From Cryptomeria japonica (taxonomy: Eukaryota; Streptophyta; Pinopsida; Cupressales; Cupressaceae), in the NCBI RefSeq assembly GCF_030272615.1, contig NC_081407.1, forward strand, positions 264,354,574 to 264,418,573: 64,000 bases of DNA. Direction: 5' to 3'. Position numbers and translations under genes: made by a program. Below the pieces are notes generated by a model. The model ran no database searches and had not been told where the DNA came from. It was given only the letters and a program-made list of their open reading frames with translations. Below are positions 1-10,960 of this stretch, one piece after another (position 1 is the first letter of the stretch; each line of letters begins with the position of its first letter).

Positions 1-985
1 TGACATAGGGACCCAACTAGTTAGGCTCAAACTTGCCCTTCTTTTCTCGATCCTGTTGATTTCTGGGATTTTCTTTGAGTATGAGATCACCAACTTTTAA
101 AATCCTAGGGATGGCTTTGTGGTTGTAGCTTCTGCACATGCGTTGTTGGTATGCTTTGAGGTGATCATAGGCATGTTGTCATTTTTCATCCAACAGCTCT
201 AGTTCCTGCAATCTGTTGACCCGATACTCCTCATCTGGAATGAGACCTTCAAAGATACTCTGAGTGATGGAATCTCTACCTCAAGAGGTAAAATTGCTTC
301 TGATCAATATACCAAATAATTTGGCGTAGCCCCTATAGGTGTCTGGATGTTAGTCCTATATGCCCAAAGTGTGGGATTGAGTTGCACATGCCAATCTTTT
401 CACTCATCATTTATTGTCTTCTTTAGGATTTTTAATATTATTTTATTTGATGTCTCTGCTTGACCATTCCCCTATGGGTAGTAAGGTATAGAGAAATGAT
501 GTTGGATTTTGAATTGTTCACATAGTTCTCATACATCCTAATTTTTGAAGGGACACCCATTTTCTGTGATGATGGAACTAAGAATGTCATATCTACAGAT
601 CATATAATTGAGAATAAATGAGACAATCTGTTTTCCAGTTACTGTGGTCAGTGGGACTGCTTCAATCCATTTTGTGAAATACTTTGTCGCAGTGATTATG
701 AACTTGTGTCCATTTGAAGAGGAAGGATGGATTTTCCCTACTAAATCAAGTCCCCACTGACAGAAAGGCCAAGATGTTGTAAATGGCTGCAATTCCTGTG
801 TTGGTGCATGGATAGGATTGCCATGAATTTGGCACTTAGGACATTTATTTGCAAAGAGATAAGAGTCTTTTTCCATTGTCAGCTAGTAATGCCCCATTCT
901 TAGAAGTTTTTTAGTGAGAGTAGGATCACTTGAATGTGTGCCACAAATACCCTCATGAAGCTCGTGTAAAGCAAAGCCAGATTCA
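1..985 (-). pseudogene. gypsy-1 integrase, degenerate
   Basis: The integrase inserts retrotransposon cDNA into the genome in the nucleus. The N-terminal HHCC zinc finger is visible near 840-975 (histidines in LHEGICGTH, then CPKCQIHG). It is followed by the DDE core: GLDLVGKIHPSS and TKWIEAVP, then ENGCPFKN. Past 538 the core continues in broken frames: a stop falls just after ENGCPFKN, and the region of the final catalytic Glu (NGQAETSNK) follows at about 400-470 with further stops. The C-terminal part reaches the first base of the window. The same domain is found better preserved in gypsy-2 at 39447-40560. Not functional as it stands. Confidence 0.85.
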
Positions 986-1740
986 TTACGATCAAGGAAA
1001 CGAAGAAGACTACCATCTAGACATCGACGGTAAAGGGTATCAGCAGTTAAGGTATATCGGGCGGCTTGCTGGATAAAGTTGTGTTTTTGGTTACGTGATA
1101 GGTCAATGGGTAGGGTATTGGTTTTAAGATATTCATAGATTGTTCTATATAGAGAAGAGTCTGAATCGGTTAAGGCATAGATAACATGGGATGCAGAATT
1201 ATCATAGGCTAGGGAAAATAGTTTCTCTACAAGAAACTCATAATGAATTTGTTTCTCTGGAATTTGTAGTAGTGAAGTGATAGTAGCCATTGCATCGGTT
1301 CCTCTGTTGTCCAACATTGGTATTTGCTCGAAGGTGATGTATGGAAGCAGCTTGTCATCCTTTGTCTGATATTTATTGTTGATCTGATTTATAACCAGTT
1401 GGGAATCTCCATAGAATTTCAGTTCCGTGATTCTCCATTCCACGACCATTTTGATTCATGTGACCAATGTTTCATACTCAGTGTTGTTATTTGTGCATGG
1501 AAACATGAGTATATATGATCTTGGTATGGTGTGCTCTTCAGAAGTGACGAACAAGATGTCGGCACCTAAGCCATTTTGATTGTAAGAACCATCAAAATAC
1601 AAGGTCCATTGTTTAGGTGTAACAGTAAGGACATCTCTGTCTTGAAATTCCACTTTCATTGGTTGCTTATCAGGTAGTGGTGCTTCAGCTAATTGATCTG
1701 CAATTACTTGTCCCTTGATATCCCGATGCTCTGTGTAGTG
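986..1740 (-). pseudogene. gypsy-1 second (archaeal-type) RNase H
   Basis: A second RNase H domain lies between the RT-linked RNase H and the integrase. The fold markers are WTLYFDGSYNQNG (first Asp, about 1575-1615), NNTEYETLV (Glu, about 1457-1485), FYGDSQLVI (Asp, about 1395-1425) and RGTDAMATI (last Asp, about 1280-1310). A stop at 1456 separates the Glu from the later part. This extra RNase H is a known hallmark of the Tat branch. It is presumed to help degrade or process the RNA strand during reverse transcription. All four acidic residues are readable, but the reading frame is interrupted. Confidence 0.85.
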
Positions 1741-2960
1741 GATATCAAACTCGCTGAGAATCATGACCCATTTAGCTAATCTTCCTGTAAGAGCTGCTTT
1801 GCTGAGTAAATACTTAAGAGGATCAATTTTTTCTACTAGCTTGATTGTGTGAGCTAGCATATAATGTCAAAACTTTTGAGAGGCAAAGACTATAGCTAAG
1901 AAGGCCTTCTCAATGAATGTTTAACTGAGCTCATAGCCATTTAATGTCCTGCTGATGTAATATATAGCTCGTTCCTTTCCTTCTTGATCTTCTTGTGCTA
2001 ACAGTGCCCCCAATGATATGTCAGTTGTTGATATGTAGAGGATGAGCGGTTTTCCTGCTATTGGTGGTACTAGAACTAGTGGATTCATTAGATATTGTTT
2101 GATTTGATAGAATGATTCTGCACACTTGGCCTCCCATCTGAATGGTGTGTTCTTATGTAGCAGATGATTGAATGGTAGACTTTTATCTACTAGTTGGGCT
2201 ATGAATTGCCTGATTGACTGGAGTCATCCTTGTAGAGATCTGAGTTGGCTAATGTTCTTGGGAGGTGGCATCTCCATGATAGCTTGTATCTTTGTTGGAT
2301 CTACTTCAATGCCTTTTGCTAACACAATGTAGCCTAATAATTTACCTGATGTCACCCCAAAGACACACTTCTTAGGGTTTAGCCTGACTTGGAATTTCTC
2401 CAATCTTTGAAAGATTTTATCTAAGATGCCCAGATATTATGCCCAGGTAAATGACTTAGCCAGTAAATCATCCACATAGTCCTCCATGAAGGTATGCATC
2501 ATATCATGAAATGTCATCATTGCTCTTTGATAAGTTGCCCCAACATTCTTCAAGCCAAAAAGCATGACATTCCAACAATACGTTCCCCAAGGATAGGTGA
2601 ACGTTGTTTAATCTTGATCCTCTGGAGCTATCTTGATTTGATTATAGCCAGAGAAACTGTCTATTAATGATAGCATTGCATGGCCTGTTGTGAGGTCTAC
2701 AATTATGTCGATGCTGGGCAAAGGAAAGTCATCCTTTGGATAGTCTTTGTTAACATCTCTAAAATGTGTGCATATTCTGATGCTTCCATTTGGTTTTGAA
2801 ACTGGCACAATGTTTGAAATCCATTCAGCATAGTCTATAGGTTGAATAAATCTGACATCTAATAGTTTCTTTAGTTCAGCTTTGACCATTAGTGCTACAT
2901 GCAGATTCATCTTTCTTAGTTTTTGTTTGACTGGCTTAGCTCTTGGAGCAATAGATAAAT
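1741..2960 (-). pseudogene. gypsy-1 reverse transcriptase and RNase H, interrupted
   Basis: The reverse transcriptase copies the element RNA into DNA. Visible blocks in order on the minus strand are KLRKMNLHVAL (about 2900-2945), ICTHFRDVNKDYPKDDFPLP (about 2715-2780), SFSGYNQIKIAPEDQD (ending at 2608), a stop, then FGLKNVGATYQRAM and the catalytic MEDYVDDLLAKS (about 2455-2490). The RT-linked RNase H follows (ILYISTTDISLGALLAQ, about 2000-2045), then the AKWVMILSEFDIHY block (1735-1780). At least six stops interrupt the frame between 2610 and 1860. The YVDD active site is intact, but the protein is not translatable in one piece. Confidence 0.88.
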
Positions 2961-3933
2961 GATGCATGATTAAGTTTGGATCTATTTCGAGCATATATGG
3001 ATAGGAACAAGCAAAATTGATTTTCTTTTCTTTGAAGAATCTGATAAACTCTAGTTTTTCTTCTTCTGTCAGAGATTCTACTAGGTGTATGTTTTTATCT
3101 GCTTCTTTTTTATCAATGTTGATTGATTGAGTGGGCTCAATCAATATGGGTGATCGCTCCTGATAGTGTTTAGCAAGAGTGTCAAGTCTCCCATCCTTAG
3201 GATCCTTAAAAAGGTCTTCACCCTCAGATGCATCCTTTATTTTGACCTTTTTGTGATCTAGTGCGGCCATTGACGGGTTTTCAGCATTAGATCCCTTATT
3301 TCTTTCATTTTTGCGACTAAGAGACTTGGCACCTTCCTGATTGTAGAAATTGTTATTTTGTTTGCTAGTAGATTTTGTTTCCGAATTGACTGTACATAGG
3401 TAATGGATAATGGAATCATCATCTGGAAATATGGGTAAGTTATGGTGTTCACGTTCATCCCAGTCTATGAGATCAGGAAATATGAGTGGTAAAGAGTCAT
3501 TGGGTGGGTCGAGATCGGCTACGGTAAGTGTCATGATAGAGGTATTGTTAAGGTTGTCTATGAGATTGGTTAAGTTAATGATATTGTTGAGGTCTTCGAT
3601 GGTATCATCTTTTGTGTAGACTTTCTCGTAGTGTCGTTGCTTGTTTTTTGTAGCTTTGTAGATATTTTGTGGACCAAATTCAAGTAATCTAGTCTCTGTG
3701 TCATGTCCCTCTTGAGAAAGGGGTGTATGAATAGCACCTTCAGGCATATCTTCTGTAATATTTGAACAAGTGCCCCATTCATAGTCATTAGAATCGGTCT
3801 CAGAAGTGTTGTCCCATAGTCTTTCAGTGATGTTGACAGGTATGTTGTAAGGTGAAAAGAGATCCCTAATAATTGATACCAGTCTTGTAGTTTTCTCTAA
3901 TTTCATATCAGAACCTGGATGTACTCTTTGCAT
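2961..3933 (-). CDS. gypsy-1 protease-RT linker region of Pol
   Basis: This open stretch (same frame as the RT start; the frame runs from an ATG at 3933 down to 2608) is rich in Asp, Glu, Ser and Thr and has no recognised domain until the RT begins near 2950. Gypsy-2 has the counterpart at 42560-43430, with a similar acidic composition and the shared phrases DHKKVKIKDASEGEDLF and GRLDTLAKHY just before the RT. I read it as the spacer between the protease/G-patch part and RT of the same polyprotein. No function can be assigned. That it stayed open over 970 bases while the flanks decayed may be chance. Confidence 0.6.
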
Positions 3934-4233
3934 CTGTTCATATATTACTTCTCCTTGGGGAGTAGTAATTTATTCAAGAGGTGATTCGTCCTTGTTTTGA
4001 ATAGGTTCTTGGACATGGTGTACTTCCTCGTAAGATGCTTCTTCTCTTTGAATGGCCAACTCCTCTTGTTGTTTCTCTTTTTCCTAGTGTTCTCGCTATT
4101 TCCTTATTGTTTCTTCTGCTTGGTGTAGTGCCTCTTGCCATGAGTCCTCATTGTATCTCTTCTTTGCTTTCCACTGAGGTTTTTGATATTTATTCTTCTT
4201 TTGCCTTGGGGCTAGACTGTGTCCATATCCTAG

Positions 4234-5143
4234 TCATATTTTGTCTCTAGAAAATTGTGAAGGAGGGTCCAATGGTTCTGTAATGCCTTCTTGACACTTG
4301 CCTATAGGTCCTTTGCCATTGTATCCCATCCGTTGCATGATCAAGAATCCTTTTCCATATTGTTGTGTTGGTATGGCTACCTCCATAGTAGCAGCTATGA
4401 CTTCTTCCTCATCCTTGTATAGCCAACTAAGGATGTCTTTCTCTTCTGATTCATGTGTTAGTGTGCCCAATTGGATAAATTTGCCATCAAACTTGGTGAT
4501 GGGCTGTGTTGCTTGATGTGTTGATGTAGAAGGTTTCCCATGAGTTTTTGGCGATGTTGGTAATTTGGCTAGACACATGGGTTCAAAAGAGTATTCTCCC
4601 ATGCCTTCCTCTTTGATTTTCATCTTTTGTTTCAAATCCATGGATAGAGATTTGAGCTTTTCTTGATGATGATTTTGTGTTGAGGAAGTTTGAGCTTCCC
4701 TACTGTGTGGAACCAAGCTGTCTTGGGCTGCCCCCATAGCATTGCAATGTTGAAAGGGGTCATTATTTGCTGATATAGAAATCTCATGTCCATTATATGG
4801 TAATTTGACACACTGATGGTAGGTTGACAATACTGCTTGCATTTCATGTATCCAAGGATGACCCAATAAAATATTGTATGTTAAGTCTATGTCTAAGACT
4901 TGGCACATAGTGTCCCTTTGTATCGGTCCTACTTGAATAGGTAATAGTATTGTTCCCTTGGATGATCTCTCTTCATCATCATATGCCTTGATGGTGATTT
5001 TTTTGTGTGGATTAATAGATTTCTCAAAGAAGCCTAATGCATGGATAAGTTTCAAGGTACAAATATTGAGACCAGCTCCTCCATCTATTAATACTCTTTT
5101 AACTCGATGTTTGTAGACTAAGAATTCAATATGAAGGGGGGTA
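4234..5143 (-). pseudogene. gypsy-1 aspartic protease plus G-patch domain
   Basis: The retroviral-type aspartic protease would cut the Gag-Pol polyprotein. The catalytic motif VLIDGGAGLNICTL is at about 5050-5095, upstream of the first internal ATG at 5055. It is followed by ITIKAYDDEERSSKG, then the flap/helix end ILLGHPWIHEMQAV (about 4845-4885). The C-terminal part carries a glycine-rich YGKGFLIMQRMGYNGKGPIG (about 4300-4360) that fits a G-patch, a short RNA-binding module. The 3'-most ORF ends with a stop at 4234. The region upstream of 5143 is cut by the insertion at 5149; the linker to gag resumes at 11867. About 4035-4233 is unassigned decayed Pol between this domain and the next open stretch. 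Confidence 0.82.
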
Positions 5144-5148
5144 TCATG
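5144..5148. other. target-site duplication TCATG, left copy
   Basis: TCATG at 5144-5148 is repeated at 11862-11866 directly after the far end of the inserted element. Removing 5149-11866 rejoins the gag-protease linker of gypsy-1, which confirms that this is the 5-bp duplication made on insertion. Confidence 0.92.
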
Positions 5149-6049
5149 TGTTAGGGTTCTGACAGATACTGAGAGGGGGGGGTGAATCAGTATCTAACCG
5201 GTTATGAGATTTTCTTAAAACTGAATATGTAGAATATAAAGTAACAGTATACCGGTATGCAAGAATTAATGCAAATAACAAAATCAAAAGCATCCACATG
5301 AAAAGAACACCATAACACAAGATGTTTAATGAGGAAACCCGGTGTGGGAAAAACCTCGATGGGATTTGTGACCCACAATATTCACTTACTGGCCAATAAG
5401 AGAATATTACTTACAATAGGGGCCTGCACATGCAGGAAGGCCAACTGCCTAGAGCTCACTGCTCAACAAGAAGTCACACTGACTTACAAAGAGGATTTAC
5501 ACAAATCCAATATTCTGTACTACTTTACAATAGCATCTTTAATGCTAGATTCAGTACCAATTCTTGCTCTGTTCTTTACATATAGCCTTGACCTACAATT
5601 CGCACATTAGGTCTTCCTTATATTTTATTTTTTTACATTCTCTCTATCTACCACAAATGCCTACAATGATCTCTTTTATATACAAGAGTCATTTTACAAT
5701 TTGCCAAGTTGGCTTACAATGATAAACAAAATATTACATATCAAAAATCCTGTCAGCCTCTGTGCCGGTATACATATTTCCTTCTGTGCCGGTGTACATC
5801 TTCTGTGCTGGTGTACATCTTCTGTGCCAATGCCGATGTACATTGATTTAGTTGATGCCGGTGCACTATTCTATTTGAGTAATGCTTTTCCAGTATAATG
5901 TCTTTGTCGGTGCCATAGGATTGCAAGGTTGCCTGTGTAATGCTTGCCGGTATAATGTCTTTGCTGGTGCCATAGGATTGCAAGGTTGCCATCAATGACA
6001 AAACCTTCAATCACACACAATGTCTCATTGGAGTGTCCATATGCCAACA
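5149..6049 (-). repeat. NA element 3' LTR
   Basis: The 901-bp LTR starts TGTTAGGG and ends GCCAACA on the plus strand. The same sequence returns at 10961-11861. Reading on the minus strand, it holds a TATA box (TATATAA, 5676-5682) and a U5 block with the conserved copia-type motif (5331-5377). It also has two internal tandem repeats: a 19-nt unit of type TTCTGTGCCGGTGTACATC (about 5780-5850) and a 57-bp unit (anchors at 5893 and 5950). Confidence 0.93.
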
Positions 6050-6066
6050 ATCTCCCCCTTTGGCAT
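6050..6066 (-). other. NA element polypurine tract
   Basis: On the minus strand the bases just before the 3' LTR read ATGCCAAAGGGGGAGAT. The same tract precedes the 3' LTRs of copia-A and copia-B. It primes second-strand DNA synthesis and fixes the minus-strand orientation. Confidence 0.85.
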
Positions 6067-6408
6067 TGATGGCAACACTCATGAGAAATTTCAAAAAGAT
6101 ATCCAAAAATGTGTATACCAAAAAAAATGTTACCAAAAATATGAGGGCTCCCCCTGAGCATGTGATCCCTGTGTTTTGAATTTTCTCATCTACTACTCCC
6201 CCTTTGGCATCAATGACAAAGGTTAGTAGATTTGTAGTTGTACCAATACATAACATCAACCTTGTAGTTGGGTAGTTATTAGCTGAAGAATATCTCCCAA
6301 AATTAAGTTTATACCATCCATAAACTTCTTGCTCTCCTTTATTGCTATCTCAGTTCTATGTACTGTACCGGTGAGATGCTGCAAGTGCTCTGTCGGTGTT
6401 TTGTTACC

Positions 6409-9400
6409 CTATTTTAGTGCCTCTGAGAATTCCTTACACAGAGATGCTAAATAGTCCAATCTTGGACTTAGTTTAGATCTCAAAATTTTTGCCTTGTTTA
6501 TTATTTTCTCTTTTTCTCTTTCTAATTTAAGGAATTCTTCCTCAAAATTTGTTATCTTTTCCTCAAAAACTGATAATGTATCAGGTGAGTTAACAAAATT
6601 ATCAACAAGTTTATTGATCTCTTCCTGTACCTTCCTTATCTTTTTGTCTACATCCATGGTCAAAAAGTTTATCTTGCAGGTGTCTTTATATAGAGTTTTG
6701 TATTCTTTCAATAAATTGCACAGTTCCGGTAGAAGTGTGTCAAATTCCCTGTTACACTTCTTTATTCCTTCCTCAAAAAATTTCTATTTCTCTTTTTCTA
6801 TACTTTCCTTTACAGTTTCTACCTTTGATTGCTCAAAATTTCCAGAAATATATTTACAAAGTGTATCCAACTGGCCTAAAGAATCTTTGTTTGCTATATT
6901 ACAATTTGGAGCTATTAATTTCAAAACTGGAATTGAATCATCTATTGCTTTATATGCTTGTGAGCTATAATCGATTATTTTCTTGATAGAATCGAGCAAT
7001 ACCTCTGTTACATTTGATGATGACCTAGTAAACTGAGTGCTGGTGGAAGGTACCATGCTGGTATTGACCTCTAGTAGGTTTGTTTGTGTCTCCACAGTTT
7101 TTCTTGCATCATTTCTTACCGGTGGCATTTGTTCTGGAGCCTTTAGCTCTGTTGGTTGCTCTATTTGTGTTCCAGATTCCTTCTTTTTCTCTGAATCTGC
7201 TACCGGTTGCTCTTGGTTTCCTGTTGCCAGTTGCTCCTTATTATCAAATTTCTCTGTGGTATCCTTATCTACCACTATGTTGATTTTTTGAGTATCAACA
7301 TTCACAGTATATAGGACTTTAGGATTAGGATTGTTATCCTCTATGTCCATGTTCTCAGCTGTCGGTTGATCTTCTACAGTTGTTTTTACCGGTGGAGTAT
7401 TTAAAGGAGGTGGGGGTAAGTTGTCTCTAATCTTGATACTTGGCGGTGCACCAACTTTACCTTTCCCTTTGTCCTTTTGGTATACCAGAATGGGCTTGGG
7501 ATTCATATATTCTTCTTGTTTTTCTTTCTCAACCAAGAATCTATCCCAACCATCTTCTGTTTTAGTTGAGACTTCAGTAACTCTACCTGCTATTAATGAT
7601 ATTTGCCGGTGTGCAGTGGAAAAGATTGTCCGGCTGGCCTGAGCGATCAAATCATCAATTTCCTTAGGTGAGTTGGCCGGGTATACTGCAAGTAATTTTT
7701 CTATTTTTATTTTCTTATCCAACTCAATTATTCCTTGCCTTCTGGCCTCAAGTCTCTTATATAATTCATCAGGAATTTCATTTAGGACTTGCATCAAAAA
7801 CTTTTTATACATGTCCATGTGTAGTATAACACTTTCCTCAATTTGTCCTTTCTCATCTTCTGATAGGGTGTCATAGATTTTCCCTATGTTTTTCAATTTT
7901 CCTTCAACTGTGATTTCATCTAGTAATATGTCAAAAGGGGCCAAGTCAGTGTTTGTCTTCTTCTTCCTTTTGGGGGTCAGCTTTTTCTTAGGTGTGGCTT
8001 TCTTGACTGGAGACCTTACAGCTTGTTGTTTCTATTTTGTCCTTCTAGGTGAAGGAGTGGATACTGGTGAGGGGTCTCTTTTCCTCACAACTCTTTTTAA
8101 AGTTGCTAGCATATCTCCTTCTGAGGAGGTACCTACCGGTGATAGATGAGTTTCAGGCTGTTGGGCTGCTAACTCATCTTCTGTTATGCTGGTTTTCTTT
8201 AGTACATCATCTTTTAAGGCTTTTGCTTGCCTACTTCCTTTCCTCACAGATGCCTCAACTTTCTTTACTCTCTTTTTGGATTGTATTTAACTTTCAATGT
8301 GCTCAGCACTACCAAATACTTCTTCCTTTGGTTCATGGGGGGCTTCCAGAAGTGCTTTGGCATAAGTTTCCACTATGTGGTCATCTGTTTCATACCCCAT
8401 TTCTGTAACCCAGATTGTTCTTGGGATGACTGCTTCCATCCAGATATCATCCTTTTTTATTACAAAACATATGTCATCCTTGTATTTGTTGACAATTTCC
8501 TGTGATAGTTTGATCCTCTTATTCATTTTGAGCTTTAGTGCTTGAAAATACTCATGGATATTCTTTTCTTTGTTTTCACCCATGTTGTTGAATAAGTCGG
8601 ACAATTGTTTTCCTACCGGTATGTCAAATCCGAAATCCTTGTTGCCTATACCGGGAGCCTGTTTGGTTATATGTAGCATTAAGCATACAAGCAAATTTCC
8701 AAATCTAAAGGTTCCTTTCTTATCCTTCTTGATTTTTGCTAAGTTATCAATCAACTCATCTTTTAACCATTCACAGATGTCAATTTTTACATTGTTGTTA
8801 ACCATGTCATAAGCACTTTTTATGCATAAATTGGAAACAGAATTAAGCCTATTTGCATGAGTAGCTTTGTAACCTAGAATCATGCTAATGAATCTTACAT
8901 TTGTATCGGTTACATCATTAACCCTCAATGATCTTTTGTCAGATGTTGCACCAGTTAGTTTCATTACTAGGTCATTGGAGACCTTCTTGGTTTTGTCGGG
9001 TCTGGTACCGGTGGAAGGTAACCCTGTTACTGCTTTCACAGCTACCTTTGTAATTTTATGCACTGAGTCAAGTGAAAAGAATGAGCCATGTACCCTACTG
9101 AGAACTATCCTAATCACTTCCTTGGGAAATTTAGGAATGCAGAGGATTTTAGTGAATCCTAGGGTTTCAACAATTTGGTGTTTAGGTTTCACATTTCCGA
9201 CATTGTCACATATAACAGATTTGTACATATCTTTGATTTCTTCATCACCTAATTCCTCTATGTTGCAATGAATGTACATTCTAGGGTCTTCTGCATAAAC
9301 AACACCCTTTGGAATTTGGGAAAAAGCACCTGTGTTGTCATCTTTCTTAGCTACCTCGGGAACTAGCTCAAACACGGGCCTAGGTCGTTTTATAACCTCA

Positions 9401-9447
9401 ACTACTGTAGGGTTTTCTATGAATTCAGGTGCAGAGGAGGATGCCAT
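6409..9447 (-). pseudogene. NA element ORF2: 1013-codon unknown protein
   Basis: A single reading frame from ATG 9447 (context GTCATGGCA, a good plant start) to the stop at 6409. It is broken only by three in-frame stops, near 8287 (TAA), 8032 (TAG) and 6784 (TAG), with no frameshift. Residues about 1-385 look globular, with PKFPKEVIRIVLSRVHGSFF and a following ITKVAVKAVTGLPSTG block. I cannot assign a family. The pattern recalls plant transposon-borne proteins, but this is unproven. About 390-480 is Lys/Arg-rich (KKATPKKKLTPKRKKK), a possible nuclear signal. The middle is low-complexity Pro/Thr/Glu. The last 100 residues (EEEFLKLEREKEKIINKAK) look like a coiled coil. It occupies the place of pol, and no enzyme motif is seen. 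Confidence 0.8.
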
Positions 9448-9752
9448 GACGATAAATACCTTTTTCTGCCTTTGGATGGACTGATTGCTGAAGTGCTTTG
9501 CCTCTTTGCTTGGAATGCCTTAGCTTGGAAATCTTCGTGCTCTCTGAAAGTTTCAATTCATGGTGAAATGAAATGGAGCCAAAAACTTAATTTATAAAGT
9601 CTTTTTTGCCACCTACCACATTAATTGTTTGTCAGTAATGTATTAACTCAACTTTATTTGCCGGTAATGAAGGATTTTCAACTTCTTTTCGCTAACCGAG
9701 GGAATAATAGCACATGTGTCATTAAATTGCCAAACCCTCAAGATAATTTTCT
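9448..9752 (-). promoter_or_regulatory. ORF1-ORF2 gap with TATA-like box
   Basis: This 305-bp gap holds no ORF. On the minus strand CTTTATAAATTAAG lies at about 9588-9601, some 145 nt upstream of the ORF2 start codon. That spacing suits a TATA box with a short 5' leader. ORF2 may therefore have its own promoter rather than depending on the LTR transcript. This is inference from position and motif only. Confidence 0.4.
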
Positions 9753-10889
9753 TCAATTTGATGAAGAACATCCTACCGGTGGAGCATCATATTGTCCTGC
9801 TGGTGAAGCATTTGTTGGTTCTACCGGTGGAGGAGTAACCCCAGTATTTAGATTACCTTTTCTAATCCATTGTTTTGAAAATTCTTGTTTAACCTCTTCA
9901 ACCTTTTCTTTACCTTTCAAGCTAGTACTTTTGTTATCTACCGGTGTACCTTTGCTTCTACAGAATTTTTCAATATGACCAATTTTGTTACATGCATAAC
10001 AAGTTACATTATTTTTCTGAATAGCTTTCCCATAACCTATGCTGGTTTGTGTTTTGCATTTATTTGATAAATGACCAAATCTTCCACAAACATAACATAA
10101 CATCTTACATTCATTCTGCAATTTTCAGAGTTATGACCAATTTTGTTGCATTTGGTGCATTGACCGGTGGGAGGATTGATGTTCTGATAATTCCTAGATC
10201 TACATTCATTTGCCCTATGACCATATTTATTACACTTAAAGCATTTTTCCATTGAATTTGTAAGTATTAGAGGGTCTTACCAGTTTGCTTTGATCCTGGG
10301 TATTTGTAGTACCGGAGCTTTCTCCAACTTCAAATCCAACTCTAGAAGTGTCACCTTTGGGTTTTTGATTCTTCAATAAGGTACCAAGTTCTTCTGAGCT
10401 TTTCTTGAATTTTTCTTTGTATTGATTTGCAGTTTCCAATTCCCTTTCCAAGATCTCTTTTTGTCTCATTAGTTCATTCGAGTCATTTTGAGTATGCATC
10501 AGATATGTCTTCAACATATCATTTTCATAGCTAAGTCTTGTGTTGTCATTTGTTGCATCAATTAGTCTTCTGGTCAATTCTTCTTCATTCCTCTTTCTGT
10601 CCTCAATCTCTTTGCAGAATCTCATAGTCATATCCTGCATTTCATTTTTTGTTGTCATGATCTCTTGTTTCAATTTGCTCATCATATCATTTAATGATTC
10701 CTTTTCATCATTTTCATTTTGCAACTTTTCACAAAGTTCCCTTCTCTTGTTTCTTGTAACAGTAAGATTTTCTTGAAGTGCCTGAATAATGTCCTGAGCT
10801 GCTTTTAAATCTTCTAATTTGATATTTTTCAACTTCTCTGCATCATAGTCAGTAAGAGCTCCTTCAAGTTGCTTCATCAGATTTTCCAT
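9753..10889 (-). pseudogene. NA element ORF1: Gag-like protein, coiled coil and four zinc knuckles
   Basis: Gag packages the element RNA. The likely start is ATG 10889 (MENLMKQLEGAL), about 50 nt past the primer site. The first 180 residues are a long charged coiled coil (for example LQENLTVTRNKRRELCEKLQ). Four CCHC zinc knuckles follow: CFKCNKYGHRANEC, CTKCNKIGHNSENC, CYVCGRFGHLSNKC and CYACNKIGHIEKFC. The knuckles are spread over two other frames, so two frameshifts are present: one in an A-run near 10243-10247 and one near 10110-10120. The final part is Pro-rich and ends at 9753. Usual copia Gags have one knuckle and a different N-terminal domain, so this Gag is atypical. Confidence 0.8.
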
Positions 10890-10939
10890 CTTTACCGGTG
10901 TCAAGATCTTCCTCAAGTTGTTAGGCTTCTGAAAATAGA

Positions 10940-10960
10940 GGACCAGGCTCTGATACCAAT
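10940..10960 (-). other. NA element primer-binding site
   Basis: Directly inside the 5' LTR the minus strand reads TTGGTATCAGAGCC, complementary to the 3' end of plant initiator tRNA-Met (TGGTATCAGAGC). The same site is used by copia-A and copia-B. Confidence 0.92.

Noticed and set aside
5329-5610. 93-codon ORF repeated at 5329 and 11141
   Set aside because: Both lie at the same place in the two LTRs of the NA element and read against the element; an LTR shadow, not a duplicated gene.
6494-6970. Plus-strand ORF of 158 codons with hydrophobic stretches (ILSFTVSTFDCSKFP)
   Set aside because: It lies opposite the coiled-coil end of ORF2; Lys/Glu codons read in reverse give Phe/Leu/Ser. No start context or homology.
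8287-9447. ORF2 of the NA element as an envelope-like protein
   Set aside because: No signal peptide and no transmembrane segment are visible; the protein is hydrophilic with basic and coiled-coil parts, so an envelope role is not supported.
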